This document shows, one piece after another, positions 13,094 to 25,398 of a stretch of 54,238 nucleotides of DNA; position 1 is the first letter of the stretch, and every line of letters starts with the position of its first letter. The stretch covers positions 39,823 through 94,060 of the forward strand of contig JAHBMJ010004523.1 in the NCBI GenBank assembly GCA_018398765.1, written 5' to 3'. The translations under genes and the position numbers were made by a program. The DNA is from Chromera velia (lineage: Eukaryota; Sar; Chromeraceae). The notes beneath the pieces are model-generated. The model was not told the origin of the DNA. It did not search any database and saw only the letters and a program-made list of their open reading frames with translations.

Positions 13094-16000
13094 TCAGTCA
13101 TGCATTCCATCAGACTCTTCCCCTCCCTCCCCCCCCTCCTCCTCCTCCTCCTCCTCGTCTGCTTCATATGTAAAGTCATCCTCACTGCCACTCGAAATTT
13201 CTTCTGCTGCTGACATATCGTCGTCTGCAATCACATCCATCCGTGTCTTGTTTCCTTCCAGACGCACGCTGATGCTCCGATCATCGATAGCAAGGAATAC
13301 GCCTAGCAGGTTGCGGACTGCGATTTGTATCCCTGTGTCCCTTTGTGTGTTAGGAAGAGGCTTCGCTCCATGACTTGCAGCGCCAGTGGGAGCAAAGGCA
13401 TCAGCCACCATGCGGTTGAATGCCTCGTATGCCTGCATGCTGAAGTACTTTGCGACAGAGCGGTAGTGGTAGAGAAAGTAATAGAAGGTCTCGAGGAGAT
13501 AGAGGGTTGCGGGGTACTGCTGGCCTGGGTATGTTTCAAGCCAGACTCTTTTGAAATCTTTGACTGTTTTGGGGTATTTAGCAATATTTTTATCAGAGGG
13601 GGTGGTCTGTCGAAGAATGTGCAGACAGAAGAAGAATGCAGAAAGGCCTTTTTTGATCCTGTCGTTGTCTCCGTACCCGGCAAGGGCCATCATGTTCTTG
13701 TGTTCTTTTGATAGAACGACGCAGTCTCTGCCTTGCAGAGAGAAATCTGGCCATACCCACTCCCCTTTCTCTACATCTTGGATGGGCACCATGGTTGTTC
13801 GGTTGCGTATGATTTTTCGACCAAAGTCATCCTAAAGAACGTGTAGACTTTTGTGTCCACACTTTTCTGCAATCAACTCTGTGAGCATACAGTTGCACGG
13901 ATGTCTACAGAGATCTTGAACATCTGCGTCTTTGTCTTTCTTGTCTGCTGCTGCTGCTGCTGCTGCTGCTGCGTTCTTCTTTGTTGCCTTCTCCTCTGTC
14001 GCCTTGTCTGCATCATCCCACTCCTCTTCCCCCTCCCACCCCTCTTCCTCCTCTACCAGGGAGTCTGTCTTCTCCTTCCTTTGTTCCTCTTCCTTCTCTT
14101 CTCCTGCTTTTTCCTCTTCACACTCTTCGCACTTGCATACTAAGTCTTTGGCCACAGAGTAGTTCGAAGCCCACGCACCACCGCTTCGGTCCCCCTCATT
14201 GTAAAGTGCAGGTAGCCAAGGCAGACTCGCATGCCAAAACAGGCAGGCCAAAGAGACTCTCACAGAGAGCCTTGCTTCTTTTTGGCACAGGTCGTTATGT
14301 GAGACCCAAGCTTCTTCTATCCCTGCTTTGTGTTCTTGCAGTTGCAAGGGCGCTCGACCAGCTCTGCGTGCTTCTCTGGCGTTGTGGGACTTACTGGTAT
14401 GCTTTTTGGCAACCTTCTGGAGCACTCTGCTCATTGGCTTGAAGAAGCCCTTCTTTCACAGTTTTTTTTGCAGAGCGGTCAAAGGTGCAAACACCTGCAA
14501 AAATATTTTAAAATATTTTTACACATTATTGGTGAGACAAAAAGTTTTTTCTTTGTGCATGGGACAAAAACCAGTATTTTTTTTTAATGGGATAAAAAAA
14601 AATTTTTTTTGATGGGTGGGACAAAAACATATTAAAATTTGATGGGACAAAAAAACTAAATGAATGAAATGCTTGAAAAATTAAGTACTCACGAACCTTT
14701 TTCATGGAAGGAATGGAAGTATCCTTCATAAAGTTTTTCTATCGCTGCAACTTCCTCCGAGAAAGACCCTCTGTAATGACAAAATAGGTCCATTCATCTC
14801 TTGTTTTTGGCTGTGCTTTAAATTCAAAGAAGCGGCCCCATAACCGTTTTGACCCCAGCTTATTTATTTTTCTCTCCCTTCCTGCTTTGTATCTCTCATA
14901 AGAGGTTATATTCTTTCTGGAGGCTCTCTCGCAGTCCACCACATTGACTTGCACCGCTTCTGTCCCTGCTGCATACACTGCCTTAGTGACCACATCCGGC
15001 TTAATCGCACTGCAGGACGTGACTAAGGACGTCGCTGCTGCGGTCAGGGCGTTGGCTCTTTCCTCCAGTCCCAGACTTGCTAAGCCTAGCATAGAATCCC
15101 ACATTCCGATTGTGGCCCGATGCATAGCTCTAATCAGCTGGGCTCTTGTGTAGGTATGTCGGCGGGCAAACAGATCAACCTCCGCTTTCTCCCTCTTTCT
15201 GGATCCCAGCCGTCTCCAGTCATTCATAAAACGTACGGTCTTCTCTCTGGATCGGTGGGAGGGCTTAGTTGCTAGCTTAGTTGCGGAGGGCTCAAAGACG
15301 TCATGCATCTGACCCTCTTCTGCTGCTCTCTAACAGTGTTCTGCTGTAATCCACTCAAGCAACAGATACCGGAAATCCTGCCGCAACCCTACGTACTCGA
15401 AGTGCCTCCCCTGTGGTGACCTCATCGCAGAGCCCCCTGGACTCCATGCCTTCAAGTAGGGGGAGTGCACGAGACGCATAGAGCCTGCATAAAGAGACAG
15501 ACAGAGAGACAGAGTCTCAAAGAGAGAGAGGTATGCAGGCTATAAGGGTTCAATTCCAAAACGTAGTGTCCACACAGTGCCATGTACACACACACATACA
15601 CACATCCACACACTCAGATCCACACATATACACACATGCACATACACACAGTATCATACAGATGTGCAGAAATAAAGAAAAAAAGAGGGGAAAGATGGAA
15701 GGGGGGAGAGAAGGAGGGAAGGAGGGAAGCTTAGCCTAGGGTGTATTTTTAGGGGATGCCTCCCCGAATGCTTTATTACGTTTTTGATTGACAGACCTGT
15801 TACGTGTGGACTGGGGCCATGAGGATGATCCATAGTCGGGGCATTGGCTGCTGCCGCTGCTGCTGCACTCAAAGACTGATACAGTGCTGCAGCCAGGCCC
15901 AATTCCAAAAAGGCAGGCGGAGAGCCATCTCCCCCTGGAGAGTCACCTGCCATCGGAGAGTCACCAGCACTCTCAAGAGGAGAATGGTCTCCCTCAGGTT

Positions 16001-16321
16001 GTGCAAAGGCCTCCACCACTCTCCTCTTGGTCCGGATCCTCTTCTCTGGGGATGTGCACACATCTGTGTGTGCACTTCTCAATGTGCTCAAGCACTGTTT
16101 GCACACCTTTAGTGTCACTTCCTCCAAATCCGCCCTAGTCGGAAACCTATGCCTGCAGCGGTCACAGGCGAACCCAGTAGTACCCAGAAGCCTCCCAATA
16201 CGGCCACCACGAGCTCCACGACTGGACGCAGCTCCACCACTGCCACTACCACGAGCTCCATGACTAGCTGCAGCTCCACCACTGCCATAGGAAGAAGGAG
16301 GAGCGGATGAAGCGCGAGAGC
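13094..16321 (-). pseudogene. Element-borne multi-exon gene with CxxC zinc finger and in-frame stops
   Basis: Exon 16321..15797 encodes Gly/Ser repeats, then a C-x2-C...C-x2-C finger (CDRCRHRFPTRADL, then CKQC), then acidic Ser/Pro-rich sequence. Its donor (ACAG|GTCTGT) joins the acceptor at 15484 in phase. The next frame (MRLVHSPYLKAWSPGG) is broken by TAG at 15332..15330 and continues to 14742. A further frame 14434..13832 (two Cys clusters, poly-Ala, Glu-rich) is followed after a TAG by an open frame to 13094. That last part has protein-like sequence (ETFYYFLYHYRSVAKYFSM) and an acidic tail. The stops may mark decay, or short introns I cannot place. No transposase catalytic motif was recognised. 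A shorter upstream frame, 16690..16436, may be a 5' exon. Confidence 0.5.
14541..14660. repeat. Short degenerate repeat, unit ATGGGACAAAAA
   Basis: The motif GGGACAAAAA or GGGATAAAAA occurs four times in about 110 bp of AT-rich, probably intronic sequence inside the element. Confidence 0.6.
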
Positions 16322-16920
16322 CTGCAGAGACGGCAAAGATATATACGCGTTTATCTGTATACAGATGAGGTAATACTGCTACTGCCAGGCTGTAGGAAGT
16401 AAGATAAAAGGAAAAGATAAAGACCAACTTCCAGGCTAAATGCTTCCGTCGTCTACTTCGTAGTAGTCAGCTCTGCTGAGCATCTCCAAAGCGCCACGAG
16501 TAGCCCCCGGTCTCCTAAACCTTCGAGGTGCAGCAGCAAGAGCCGAGTTAGACACCTGCCTCGACGTCACAGCAGTATCAAAGGGGTAAGGAGCGGCCCA
16601 TGCACCCCTCCCACGAGAACTGCGGGAATGCAGCGCTCCCGTCTGAGGCTCTGGGGGAGGATCGGGCACAGCAAAGCTATCAGGTGGCACCGGTGCAGAC
16701 TGTTGTTGCTAGTCTGCCATATCAATCTGCCTATAAACTTGAATCAGAACTTCAAAGCGGTGGTTCTCTACAGTCACACACTCTTTTTAAACGGTTTGAA
16801 CGACGTTTCTACGTCAGTACAACCCAAGGAGGAAGTTCTGAGTGGCTGTTGCTTTGGTAGCCGACTAGTCGGCTTGCTTCAATTTCAGTGCAATAAGTCC
16901 CTCAAAGCGGCGCGGCGGGG

Positions 16921-16960
16921 GCCCAATTCATGCCGGGGCCCCTGCCCGCATGCGATATAT
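16921..16960 (-). repeat. Right inverted repeat of the candidate transposon
   Basis: Inverted partner of 11467..11506. Two of the three differences are C/T and one is G/A. Confidence 0.9.
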
Positions 16961-17082
16961 ATGCATGCAGCACGATTCGGTCCGATAAATTCAAAGGGAC
17001 TGGGGCCTGCATATTGCATGCAGGAGCATCTGAGCTGCCCTCAGACCAGAGCTATACACGTTGGCAGTATATATAAATGAAC

Positions 17083-17146
17083 TTATTCATGTAATTGGCA
17101 TGCAGTTGTGCATGCATCTGTATATATATGCGTTAATATTTTGTAT

Positions 17147-17180
<34 letters not shown>

Positions 17181-17773
17181 CGTTATATAACTGATTCATT
17201 GCGACAGTTGTAAACGCTTTCAGCTTTAAAAAGCCTCTCCCTTTCCTTTTCATTGGGCCACTCTTAAGGCAGCGTACATATTTTTCCTCTGTACATGGTG
17301 AGCCGTCGAACCGGGCTCTAAAAGTGAAGTAGCTTACCAGTCTCGGAAGACTGCATGAATTGTGGAGACGCCTTTGCCAGCCTGCATGCTCAACCGTCTG
17401 GAATAATTCTGCAGAGATAGAGTCGTTGATCCCTGTTTGATTCTTGGGCACTTGATTAATCACCACCTGACTTGTTTTCATCAACAAAGAGAAAGTTACA
17501 CACTGTCACAATGCCACTGCGAGGGTCATCAGTCAACAAAGGCACCAAGGCCAAACGTCCCACCAGAAAGGAGGACGAAAGGGGCGTCCATGCGCCGAGT
17601 TTCGGTGTGCCAAATTTTATGGTCAGCCTATTGGTGTCCTTCATGCCCCGAACAACCTCTACCCGCAATGCATTTGTTGCTTCTTTCTGAGAAGACCCTG
17701 CGACAGTCCATTCTGCTAACCGATGCAATGCCTCTCCGACCAACTGCAGATGAACCAGTCGGGCACAAGCCAT
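17083..17773 (-). CDS. Possible minus-strand gene remnant
   Basis: Two overlapping minus-strand frames have protein-like composition: 17773..17456 (LGAWTPLSSSFLVGRLALVP) and 17487..17083 (FDGSPCTEEKYVRCLKSG). They change frame near 17480, as after a frameshift or unseen intron, and end in (TA)n sequence. No family recognised. The 5' end overlaps the first exon of the carboxypeptidase on the other strand. Confidence 0.25.
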
Positions 17774-19172
17774 TCAGGTGGCCAAGCGCACCCTCATGCA
17801 GACAAGCTCTCCCCTCCCATCCACATAGGGGCTGACTTTGAGAGTGGAAATGTCGGGGAGGTGGATAGAGTTGGGGACAGCGAGTACGACATCTACCTGA
17901 CGCACGACACGAACAACCCGTCAGTTGCTCTGCCTACCGCCTTTTTGCAGGGGCTGCAAGGCCCTTTTGTGTTTCAAATCTCTCATCAATCTGAAGATCT
18001 CCGACGCCAGGATGGCCTTCCGGTAAATCAATCAAGTATCCTGGTCTTGTGTGCGCATTGAAGCATGCATGTATTCACGTGTGCTCCCTGCATGCAGCAT
18101 GTATCGACTGTGGTTCTACTTTTCGGTGGTCAGTCTAAACTCACAGTGCTTCACACTTGCGTAGGAACGTCGCCGCTCTTTCTTCTTTTTTCTATGTCTG
18201 AAATCCCGCTGCAGCCTCTCAAAGATCTGCAAACCTTTTTTTTCGATGCCGCTTCAACTCCGACCCAGCAAGAGGATTTTTTTTCACATGCTCCGGTTCC
18301 GTCCTCTTCGTCCCTCTGTAGTGTATACCTACCCTGGTATGCCGTCCGGCCGAAAATGATTTTGTGTGCAGGAGGTCAAACAAAAACGACAACGAGTGCT
18401 GTTCACCATCTGCAACTTCTCGAAGACAAAGTCGCTCTACAAAGAGGGGATGACGCCGATCGTCTCCTCCAAGCTTCGACCCATATGGTTGGCCTTCAGA
18501 AATGAACACACAAACACACGACAGGACTGCATATCGGAGAAGTTAATTGTATTTGTTCACGTGATGATTTGAGAACAATGCCGTGTGGTCCCCTCTTTGC
18601 CAGTGATCAACTTTGTGAGAACAGCTTTTTGTTGCTTTCGCCTTCTAATTTTCCCAGCCTGGTGCCCTCATACTTCCAGCCACTCTACCTCTTATGCTTC
18701 CATCATCCTCTATCATCTCCACCAAACTCCTCCTTCACATTTCCGTCTGTTCCCATCTGCTTCCTCTGTCAGAATGCCATAAGTTCGTCTTCGGCCACAC
18801 GCTCTTTCAGCCAGGTCCTCCTCTATCAATGCTCTTTGCAACCCGTGGATGGATCCTTCTCTGTTCTCCACTCTTTTCGTGTTCCCTTCCTCCACTGCTT
18901 CCTTCCTTTCTTCCTGCAGGCAACGTCTGCCCCAGAGGTGCGTGTTCTACTACAGATCTCCTCGGTTCAACGACCACTTCGTCCTCTCCTGGCTCTTCAC
19001 CTTCGACCGAACAGACGGTTGGTTGGTTTGGTCTTTCGATCCTTTTCTCTTTTCTGGGGAACACCAAGCACACCGCTGGTTCAAGAACAAAATCCAACGA
19101 TGAGTGTGTTTCACTGTTCGGGGACCTTCAGGCACTCGGTGTTCTATCCGATGAGAGGCTAGCGTCTATCTG

Positions 19173-19239
<67 letters not shown>

Positions 19240-19513
19240 AGGAGAGAGAGATTTATAACAATTCAGTGGGACAAGTCAATATCCTCCGTATCACCCATCA
19301 CGCTTATCTATCTATCTGTTGCTTAATTGTTGCAGACACGTTCTACTTCGCCTACGCGTTTCCCTACACCTACACAGATCTCCAGAGATATCTGTACTGT
19401 GTTGACAGACTGGCGCTGCCGTATCTGAAGGTCTGCCAGGCACTAACTTCGCTCATTTCACCTTACCTTTTTTTGTTCTTTTCTCGAAACCATCTTACAA
19501 GCTGAGTTTCAAG

Positions 19514-19545
<32 letters not shown>

Positions 19546-22500
19546 CCAGGAAGACCCTCCCTCTTCGTCACATGGAGAGTCAGTCCAGTGTGGGAAGGAG
19601 AATTTTACTATCCAGGGCTCTCGATAGACAGACAGAGGCCCTGAATCCGTCAATCAACAGAGAGACGTACTTTTTTCAGACCCCGGCTCGTTCTTCTCTC
19701 TTTCCATATTTTCGTGCGTTTCCTTCCCGTCTCGAGCGCTGGGTCATTGTGTTTGTGCACTTTTCATCTCTGTTTTCTCGTTCGTATTGCACCCTTCTCC
19801 ATGCCCATGTGTCTGCCTGCCTCTGCAGAGAGAGCTTTTGGCTCGGACGATGGAGGGCCGACGCCTTGAGTGTCTGACCGTCTCCTCAGAAGAGAATCTA
19901 GAGTTGGACGCGGAGGTTTTGGGGAAGCTGGCAGAGGGGGTGCAGGACACACTCTCTCAGCAAAAACAGAGGGGGGGAGGGGACCCTACCCAAGGCCAAG
20001 GGACGTCCATGGGAGTCAGAGCCACCAGGGCAGTGGCTGCACTCAGAAAACTCGCAGGGGGGGGGAGATCACGCCCAGCCGTGCATGATACGTTCACTGC
20101 TGTGCTTGGCAGGCGGCAAAGTGCGCAATCGCAGCAGCGGCAATTGACGCATGCAAACGCACAAGCAAGTGGGAGTGGGGGGCAGGTGTTACTGAGTGGT
20201 GATGGGGTAGAGGAGAAGAGAGAGGACGATCGGGAAAGGGAAAGGGAATCTGAGTCCTCCTCGGGTGCCGGTTCCCACTCTGAAGGCGAAGCATCTCCCC
20301 CTGCTTCTGTCCGTTCCCTCACCTGGAGCACAAATGGGGACACGGCCCCGAGTGGACCTGGGGGGGGGGTTGTCGAGGGGGGCAGGCAGTCTGATGAGGG
20401 AGGGCTCATTCCCCTCAACGTGCCCCCTGGTCCGGAGGGAATCCCTGGTCAGCTAGCAGGAGCTGCTTCCCTCCCCCTGGGGGCTTCAGCGCCTGTGAAC
20501 AACCAGCAGAATCAGCCAGCAACAGGCCAGCAACAGAAGCCTCCGTATGCGCGTCCTTGGAGGTCCTCCAGGCCTCGACAGAAGATGTCGGCAACGGGAG
20601 GAAGGAGAGCAGGAGGGCAAAATGGAGGCACCGGAAAGCCCACACAGCGATCCCGAGATCGTTCCGGCGGTCCTTCCGCTCCCTCTGCCGCTTCTGCCAC
20701 AGAGCCAGAGTCAGGCACGGGGACAGTTGAGGGTGAGGCAGAGGTGCATGGTGTGGGTGTGGAGTCATCTAGAGAGAGGGCGAAAGAACGAAACGGGGGG
20801 GGAGCAGGGGAGAAGGGCAGTAAGGGAACAAAAGGGGCTTCAAAAGAGAAACCCAACACGAATACCAATGGAAGCAACACCTCTGCATCCGGTGGGGGTT
20901 CGAGCACAGCACAGAGCGGATCTCAAATTGTGCGGCGCTCCAGTCAAGGTGGGGCTTCTGGATCTGGATCTGGTCCCCTCACCTCCGTTCCTTCCAGTTC
21001 TCCTGCCGCCTCAATCCGCCCTGCCTCACGAAATGGGCGTCAGAAGAATGGTGGTGGGAGCAAAAGTTCCGGAGGGGAGAAGTCGAGGGATAGGGATAGT
21101 GAGAAGGAAAGGGAGGGGGNNNNNNNNNNNNNNNNNNNNNNNNNNNNNNNNNNNNNNNNNNNNNNNNNNNNNGGGGGGGGGGGGGGGGGAGTCAAAAGGA
21201 TTGGAAGGCTCTTCGGGGGGGAACGGCGGGTCTTCTTCCGCCAGTGCTTCAAAGCTTCCGACTCAACAACAGCAACAAACGACTGTGCAGGTCCGACGCC
21301 AGTCACTTTTTATTGGCGGACGCATGCGCGGACTCGCAGGAGGGTCCACGGCCGACCTCAGTTTGTCGGCTTCCTGCACTTCTTTGGCTGCCGCATTCCT
21401 CGCTCAGACTGTGGCAAAGCGACAACAGCACACACTGCAACAAAACCAGACGGGGGCAGCATCGAAGGAAACGGCTGAGAGGGAGAAGGAGGGACAACAG
21501 GGGTCTGGGGGTCTGTCTTCAGATCCGTTGCAATTGCTTCGAAGTGCAAGAACACTCACGACTCCGAAAAGACACGTCGTCGTCGTGACTGCTCGGGTGG
21601 GTCCGTGCGTAAGTCAGTGAGTGTGTGTGTAAAGTGAGTGAGTGAGTTGGTGAATGATCGATCGACTACAGAAAGTACTTCACATTTCAATGCCCCCCCC
21701 TTAATTCACGGTCTTTAAACTACTAAGGGGGAAAGCGCTTTCCTTCCCTCGCTCTACAGAGTATTTTGACCGACTGGGGTTACCCTTAGATCAGAGACGA
21801 GCTTCCCCGTATGGTCGCTTTCAACTCAATCGAAAATTTTGATGTACATTCATTCGAATGGATTGTCTTTTAAGACCTCTTTCATGCAATGACGAATTTT
21901 CTTCTTGCAGGTCCATCCGGGAGAGACACCTGCGTCGTACGTCTGTCAGGGTCAGCAGTCCATTTGATGATAAGTAAGGGGGAAACTTTTCATGAACGCT
22001 TGTTGAATGAATTGATTGGAGACTCTGCACTATGCTGTTTTCCTTTTTGTTTTTTCTCTCTTTCTTTCGGCTCTGACTCGGAAAGGGGATCCCAACATTA
22101 ATCCATCCTGCGTCCTATTCCTCCTGCATGGCTTCTCGCACCTGTTCGGTGTCTTTTCTTGTGTAGGTGCGAACACATACTGCGATTTTCTCGTTCGTGA
22201 AGAAGCTTGGCGTTTACATTGCTCTTCTATTTGCCTGCAGGTTTCGTGGACTTTTTCTTGGCAGACTCCCCTTTGAGCAGAGAGCTGCGGAAGAAGCTGA
22301 TTGTCAAGGTGGTCCCAATGCTCAACCCTGATGGGGTGGGTGGGTCAGTGCATGGGTCTGCATGGGCCTCAGATGTACTTTTCTCCTTTTGTGACCCTGG
22401 TCGTTGGCGCGTTGCGTGTGCTGATGGCTTCTCTCTCTTGGAAAAAAGGGGGGAAAAAAGACTGGAAATAAATCTCTTCAAAAAAGCCGGTAAAAGGCAG

Positions 22501-25398
22501 CTGTCATGACTTCGACGAGGAATGGCACAACGCAGCTGTAAAAAATGTTGACAGGGTTGCGGCTTTCTGAACATTCGTTTGTTTGATTTCCTTGCAGGTC
22601 TTCTTGGGGAATTATCGCTGCTCTTCCATGGGCGTCGACCTGAACCGCACATGGCAGCTGCCTTGCATCCCCTACAGGTCGTACAGCCCTCCCTTTGGTG
22701 GGGGCAACCAGCAAAACCAACTGCAGTCACAGCAGGCAGCATGTGCCGCGGGTTGTGAACCTCACTGGCTGGTTCCGACCATCTCTGCAACGAAGGCGCT
22801 TCTCCAGAGGCTGGCGAAGGACCCCCGTCTCTCTCTGGACATGTTCATCGACCTGCACGCACACTCGACGGCAGTGCAATCTTTCATGTACTGCAACCTC
22901 CTCTCTCCATCTCACGTCCCGTCGGAGAGGGTCGAGCAGGTCTGTCTGTTCATTCAACAACAAATAAAGTCTCATCGCAAAAAATCAAAGTTTCAAAGTC
23001 TCTTTCGCAAAGCGTCATGCACTCTGTCTGACTGGGTGACTCTCTTGTTCTTCTGATGAACCTCACGAATTCTTCGCGCACCTTCTCCCAATCGCATGCT
23101 CACACTCACCACCCACATTGGGTTTGTCTCCATCCAACCGCATGTACATGTTTCAAAGCATTCGTAAAGCCTTGCTCTCATCCCCCCCTCCCTTAATGCA
23201 GGAGCATCACTTTCCGAAACTCCTCGGCGACGCCTGTCGGGACTTCTCCTACGAGTACACGAAATTCGACAACGACGTCAACAAGGCCGGGTCGGCGAGG
23301 AGGGCGATGTGCGAGTCCCTTCCTCACGTCTCATGCTACACGCTGGAGGTCTGTCGGTGTGCGTGTTGTTTTGTTTGTCTGTCGGTCTGTCTGTCTGTCT
23401 GTCTGTCTGTTTCTCTGTGTGTCTGTTTGTTGACTCGAAACTCATGCTGCGAACGTGAAAGAATTTCTGGTCGGGTACTGAAGAATCTTAGTGAAGAAAG
23501 TCGCTATCAATACGTGTGCAGTGACACATACCGAAACACTCATGGGGCCAGCAGTTTTGTTGCATTCTTTTCTTTCGACTGACCTTTCTTTCTTTCTTTC
23601 TTTCTCAGGCATCCTTCTTTTGTTCCTCCCGAAACGGGGGCACGAGGGTCCCTCTCTCCCAACACGATTACCTGAACATGGGCAACCGCATGGCCTGTGC
23701 ACTTGTGGAGTTCTACAACGTCGGAAAGGTGCGTGTGTATGTTTGTTTCAATAGTGCCTGTTTCCTTTTCATGATTTGTTCTTCATCAATCCCATTTTTG
23801 GATTCGATCTTTTGTTCATTCTGTCTTCCGTTAATTCGTTTTGAACAGAAGAAGTGCGGGCCCTCGATCTCTGTTTGTGGTAACTGTCTCCATTTGAACC
23901 ACGTGGACTTTCATTTCACTCGTCCTGTGGAGCACCACAGTTGAAGGAGATAAGAGAGGACACTCGGATCGCCTACCTTCCAACGTTCTTCCGCACATAT
24001 ACATGCAGCTTCTATACGTGCAAATACTCCGTCATCTCTCCGTGCGTGCAGGCTTCGGATGCCTACGAGCAATTCGTGCACGCTTTTGTGACTTTGAAGA
24101 AACAAGCAGCGGCACAGCAGGCGGCTGCCGACCTACTCAGAGAGAAAGCACGGCAGGCAGAAGAACTTGCGGCAGCAGCAGAAAGAAGCAGAAAGAAGCC
24201 CCCAACAGCGCCCACGATCGACGAGAGAGAGAAAGAGACAATCCCGCCTAGCATCACACTCCCCCCATCCATACAACCTCCCCCAAAGACCCCTCTGGCA
24301 GAGAGCCAAAGAGAAAGAGACGTGAAGACCTCCACAAGAAGACCCACTGACCTACTGCCCGCAACAGAATCGACTCATATGTCAGCAGCCAAACAAGAGA
24401 CAACCCCTATAGGCACTCCAAAGCCCCCAAATCACCGCAGTCCCAGAAGACCTTCAGGTGATTTGATCGTCCACGGAGACGGGAAAGGCCGAGCATCAGA
24501 CCCCCCCCCTCTTTCCATCCGCGTCGTGCACCATCAGCATCACGAGCAGCAGTTGCAGCAGCACAAAGGCACAGGTGACCTGGGGGCTTCCTGGTGCTCC
24601 ACTGCACCATCCAGAGGAGGACTGCATGGGATGCAGGCAGGGGCTGCACGCGCGCAAGACGAGAGCGCGTGCTTCCTCGGAAGTTCTGGATTGACCTCTT
24701 CCCTGGCCGAGACAGCAGACCAACATACTGTCACCGCCCCCTGTGGGTCCTCAGAAGCACTCTCAGTATCTGCAGGACCTTCACAGAGGGGGGGATTGCA
24801 AAACGTGACTGACAGCATGACAACAAATCCGAATCAGCTTTCGAGTGCCGTGATGTCGGAGGAAGCAGAAGAGGGGAGCCTGGCAGCAGAGCAGAAGGAC
24901 CCGATGTCCTCCATCAACATCACTCTCCTTCCCTCAGACGGCATGCAAGACTCAAGCAGAAACGCGGCGGGAGAGGGGGAAGGCAAAGAGGGGAAGGGAA
25001 AGGAGGGACGGGGAGAGAGAAGGACTGAGAAGGACAAAGGGTTGAAACAGTCGCATGGAGTGTATGGGCAGACAGGTGCAGTTGCGTGTGTTCCAAAGTT
25101 GGTGGAGCCCTCTCTTGACCTTCCCTCTGGGGGTCCTGGAGGTTCAGCTGAATTCCTCCGATCCCCCCAACATATTCAGCACCAGGCGCATCTGTCCCCC
25201 ACCCTTCAGGGCGGCAGAAAGGGGAGAGATAACGGGACGGGGAGGGCAGGGGTGATGGTTGATGACATGACGCTGGGTGGGCGCCGGCGAGGGGGTGTGC
25301 GCGACGGCGAGAAGATCGAGAAGGACTGGGAACACGTGAAACGAGTCAGCGGGATTCAAGGAGGCGCACCAGCATGGCGCACAGGGGGATCTTCCTAG
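17723..25398 (+). CDS. Cytosolic carboxypeptidase (CCP/Nna1 family, M14 metallopeptidase)
   Basis: Known role of the family: Zn peptidase removing glutamates from tubulin tails. Exons: 17723..18022, 18372..18487, 18920..19017, 19336..19430, 19829..21596 (with N gap), 21911..21950, 22241..22335, 22598..22939, 23202..23348, 23609..23728, 24052..25398; about 1,490 residues. Seen: CCP N-domain (FESGNVGEVDRVGDSEYDI, LFTICNFSKTKSLYKEGM, RLPQRCVFYYRSPR, FYFAYAFPYTYTDLQ). The catalytic domain has Zn ligands in VHPGETPASY and DLHAHS, substrate-site MLNPDG and GNYR...DLNR, and catalytic Glu in CYTLEAS. About 500 Ser/Gly-rich residues are inserted between the strand ending LECLTVSS and VVVVTARVHPGE; a long disordered tail follows. 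The frame changes across the gap, as expected if its length is unknown. ATG 17750 is an alternative start. Which CCP subtype is not resolved. Confidence 0.93.
19168..19250. repeat. (CA)n(TA)n(GA)n microsatellite
   Basis: Compound dinucleotide repeat in the carboxypeptidase intron between exons 3 and 4. Confidence 0.9.
19512..19551. repeat. (GGCA)n tetranucleotide repeat
   Basis: About nine GGCA/GCAG units in the intron before the large carboxypeptidase exon. Confidence 0.85.
21120..21190. other. Assembly gap flanked by poly-G
   Basis: A run of N preceded by GGGGG and followed by about 17 G, inside the low-complexity insertion of the carboxypeptidase. Gap length is presumably a placeholder. 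Confidence 0.95.
23384..23412. repeat. (GTCT)n repeat in carboxypeptidase intron
   Basis: About seven GTCT units just after the donor at 23349. The same intron ends in a (TTTC)n run that forms the pyrimidine tract before the acceptor at 23608. Confidence 0.8.

Larger units (their letters stand above)
11467..16960. mobile_element. 5.5-kb candidate DNA transposon bounded by 40-bp inverted repeats
   Basis: Left end 11467..11506 and right end 16921..16960 are inverted copies matching at 37 of 40 positions; both start ATATATCGCATGCGGGC and end GGCATGAATTGGGC. Between them lie a decayed plus-strand frame, a small three-exon plus-strand gene and a minus-strand zinc-finger gene. I see no clear target-site duplication, and the termini may extend further. 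No transposase motif was recognised, so the class is unknown. It could also be a unique region flanked by two inverted MITE copies. Confidence 0.55.

Noticed and set aside
20547..21620. Second long plus-strand frame overlapping the carboxypeptidase low-complexity exon
   Set aside because: Before the gap it is a shifted shadow of the real frame; only its part after the gap (ending VVVVTAR) is coding, because the gap length is unknown.
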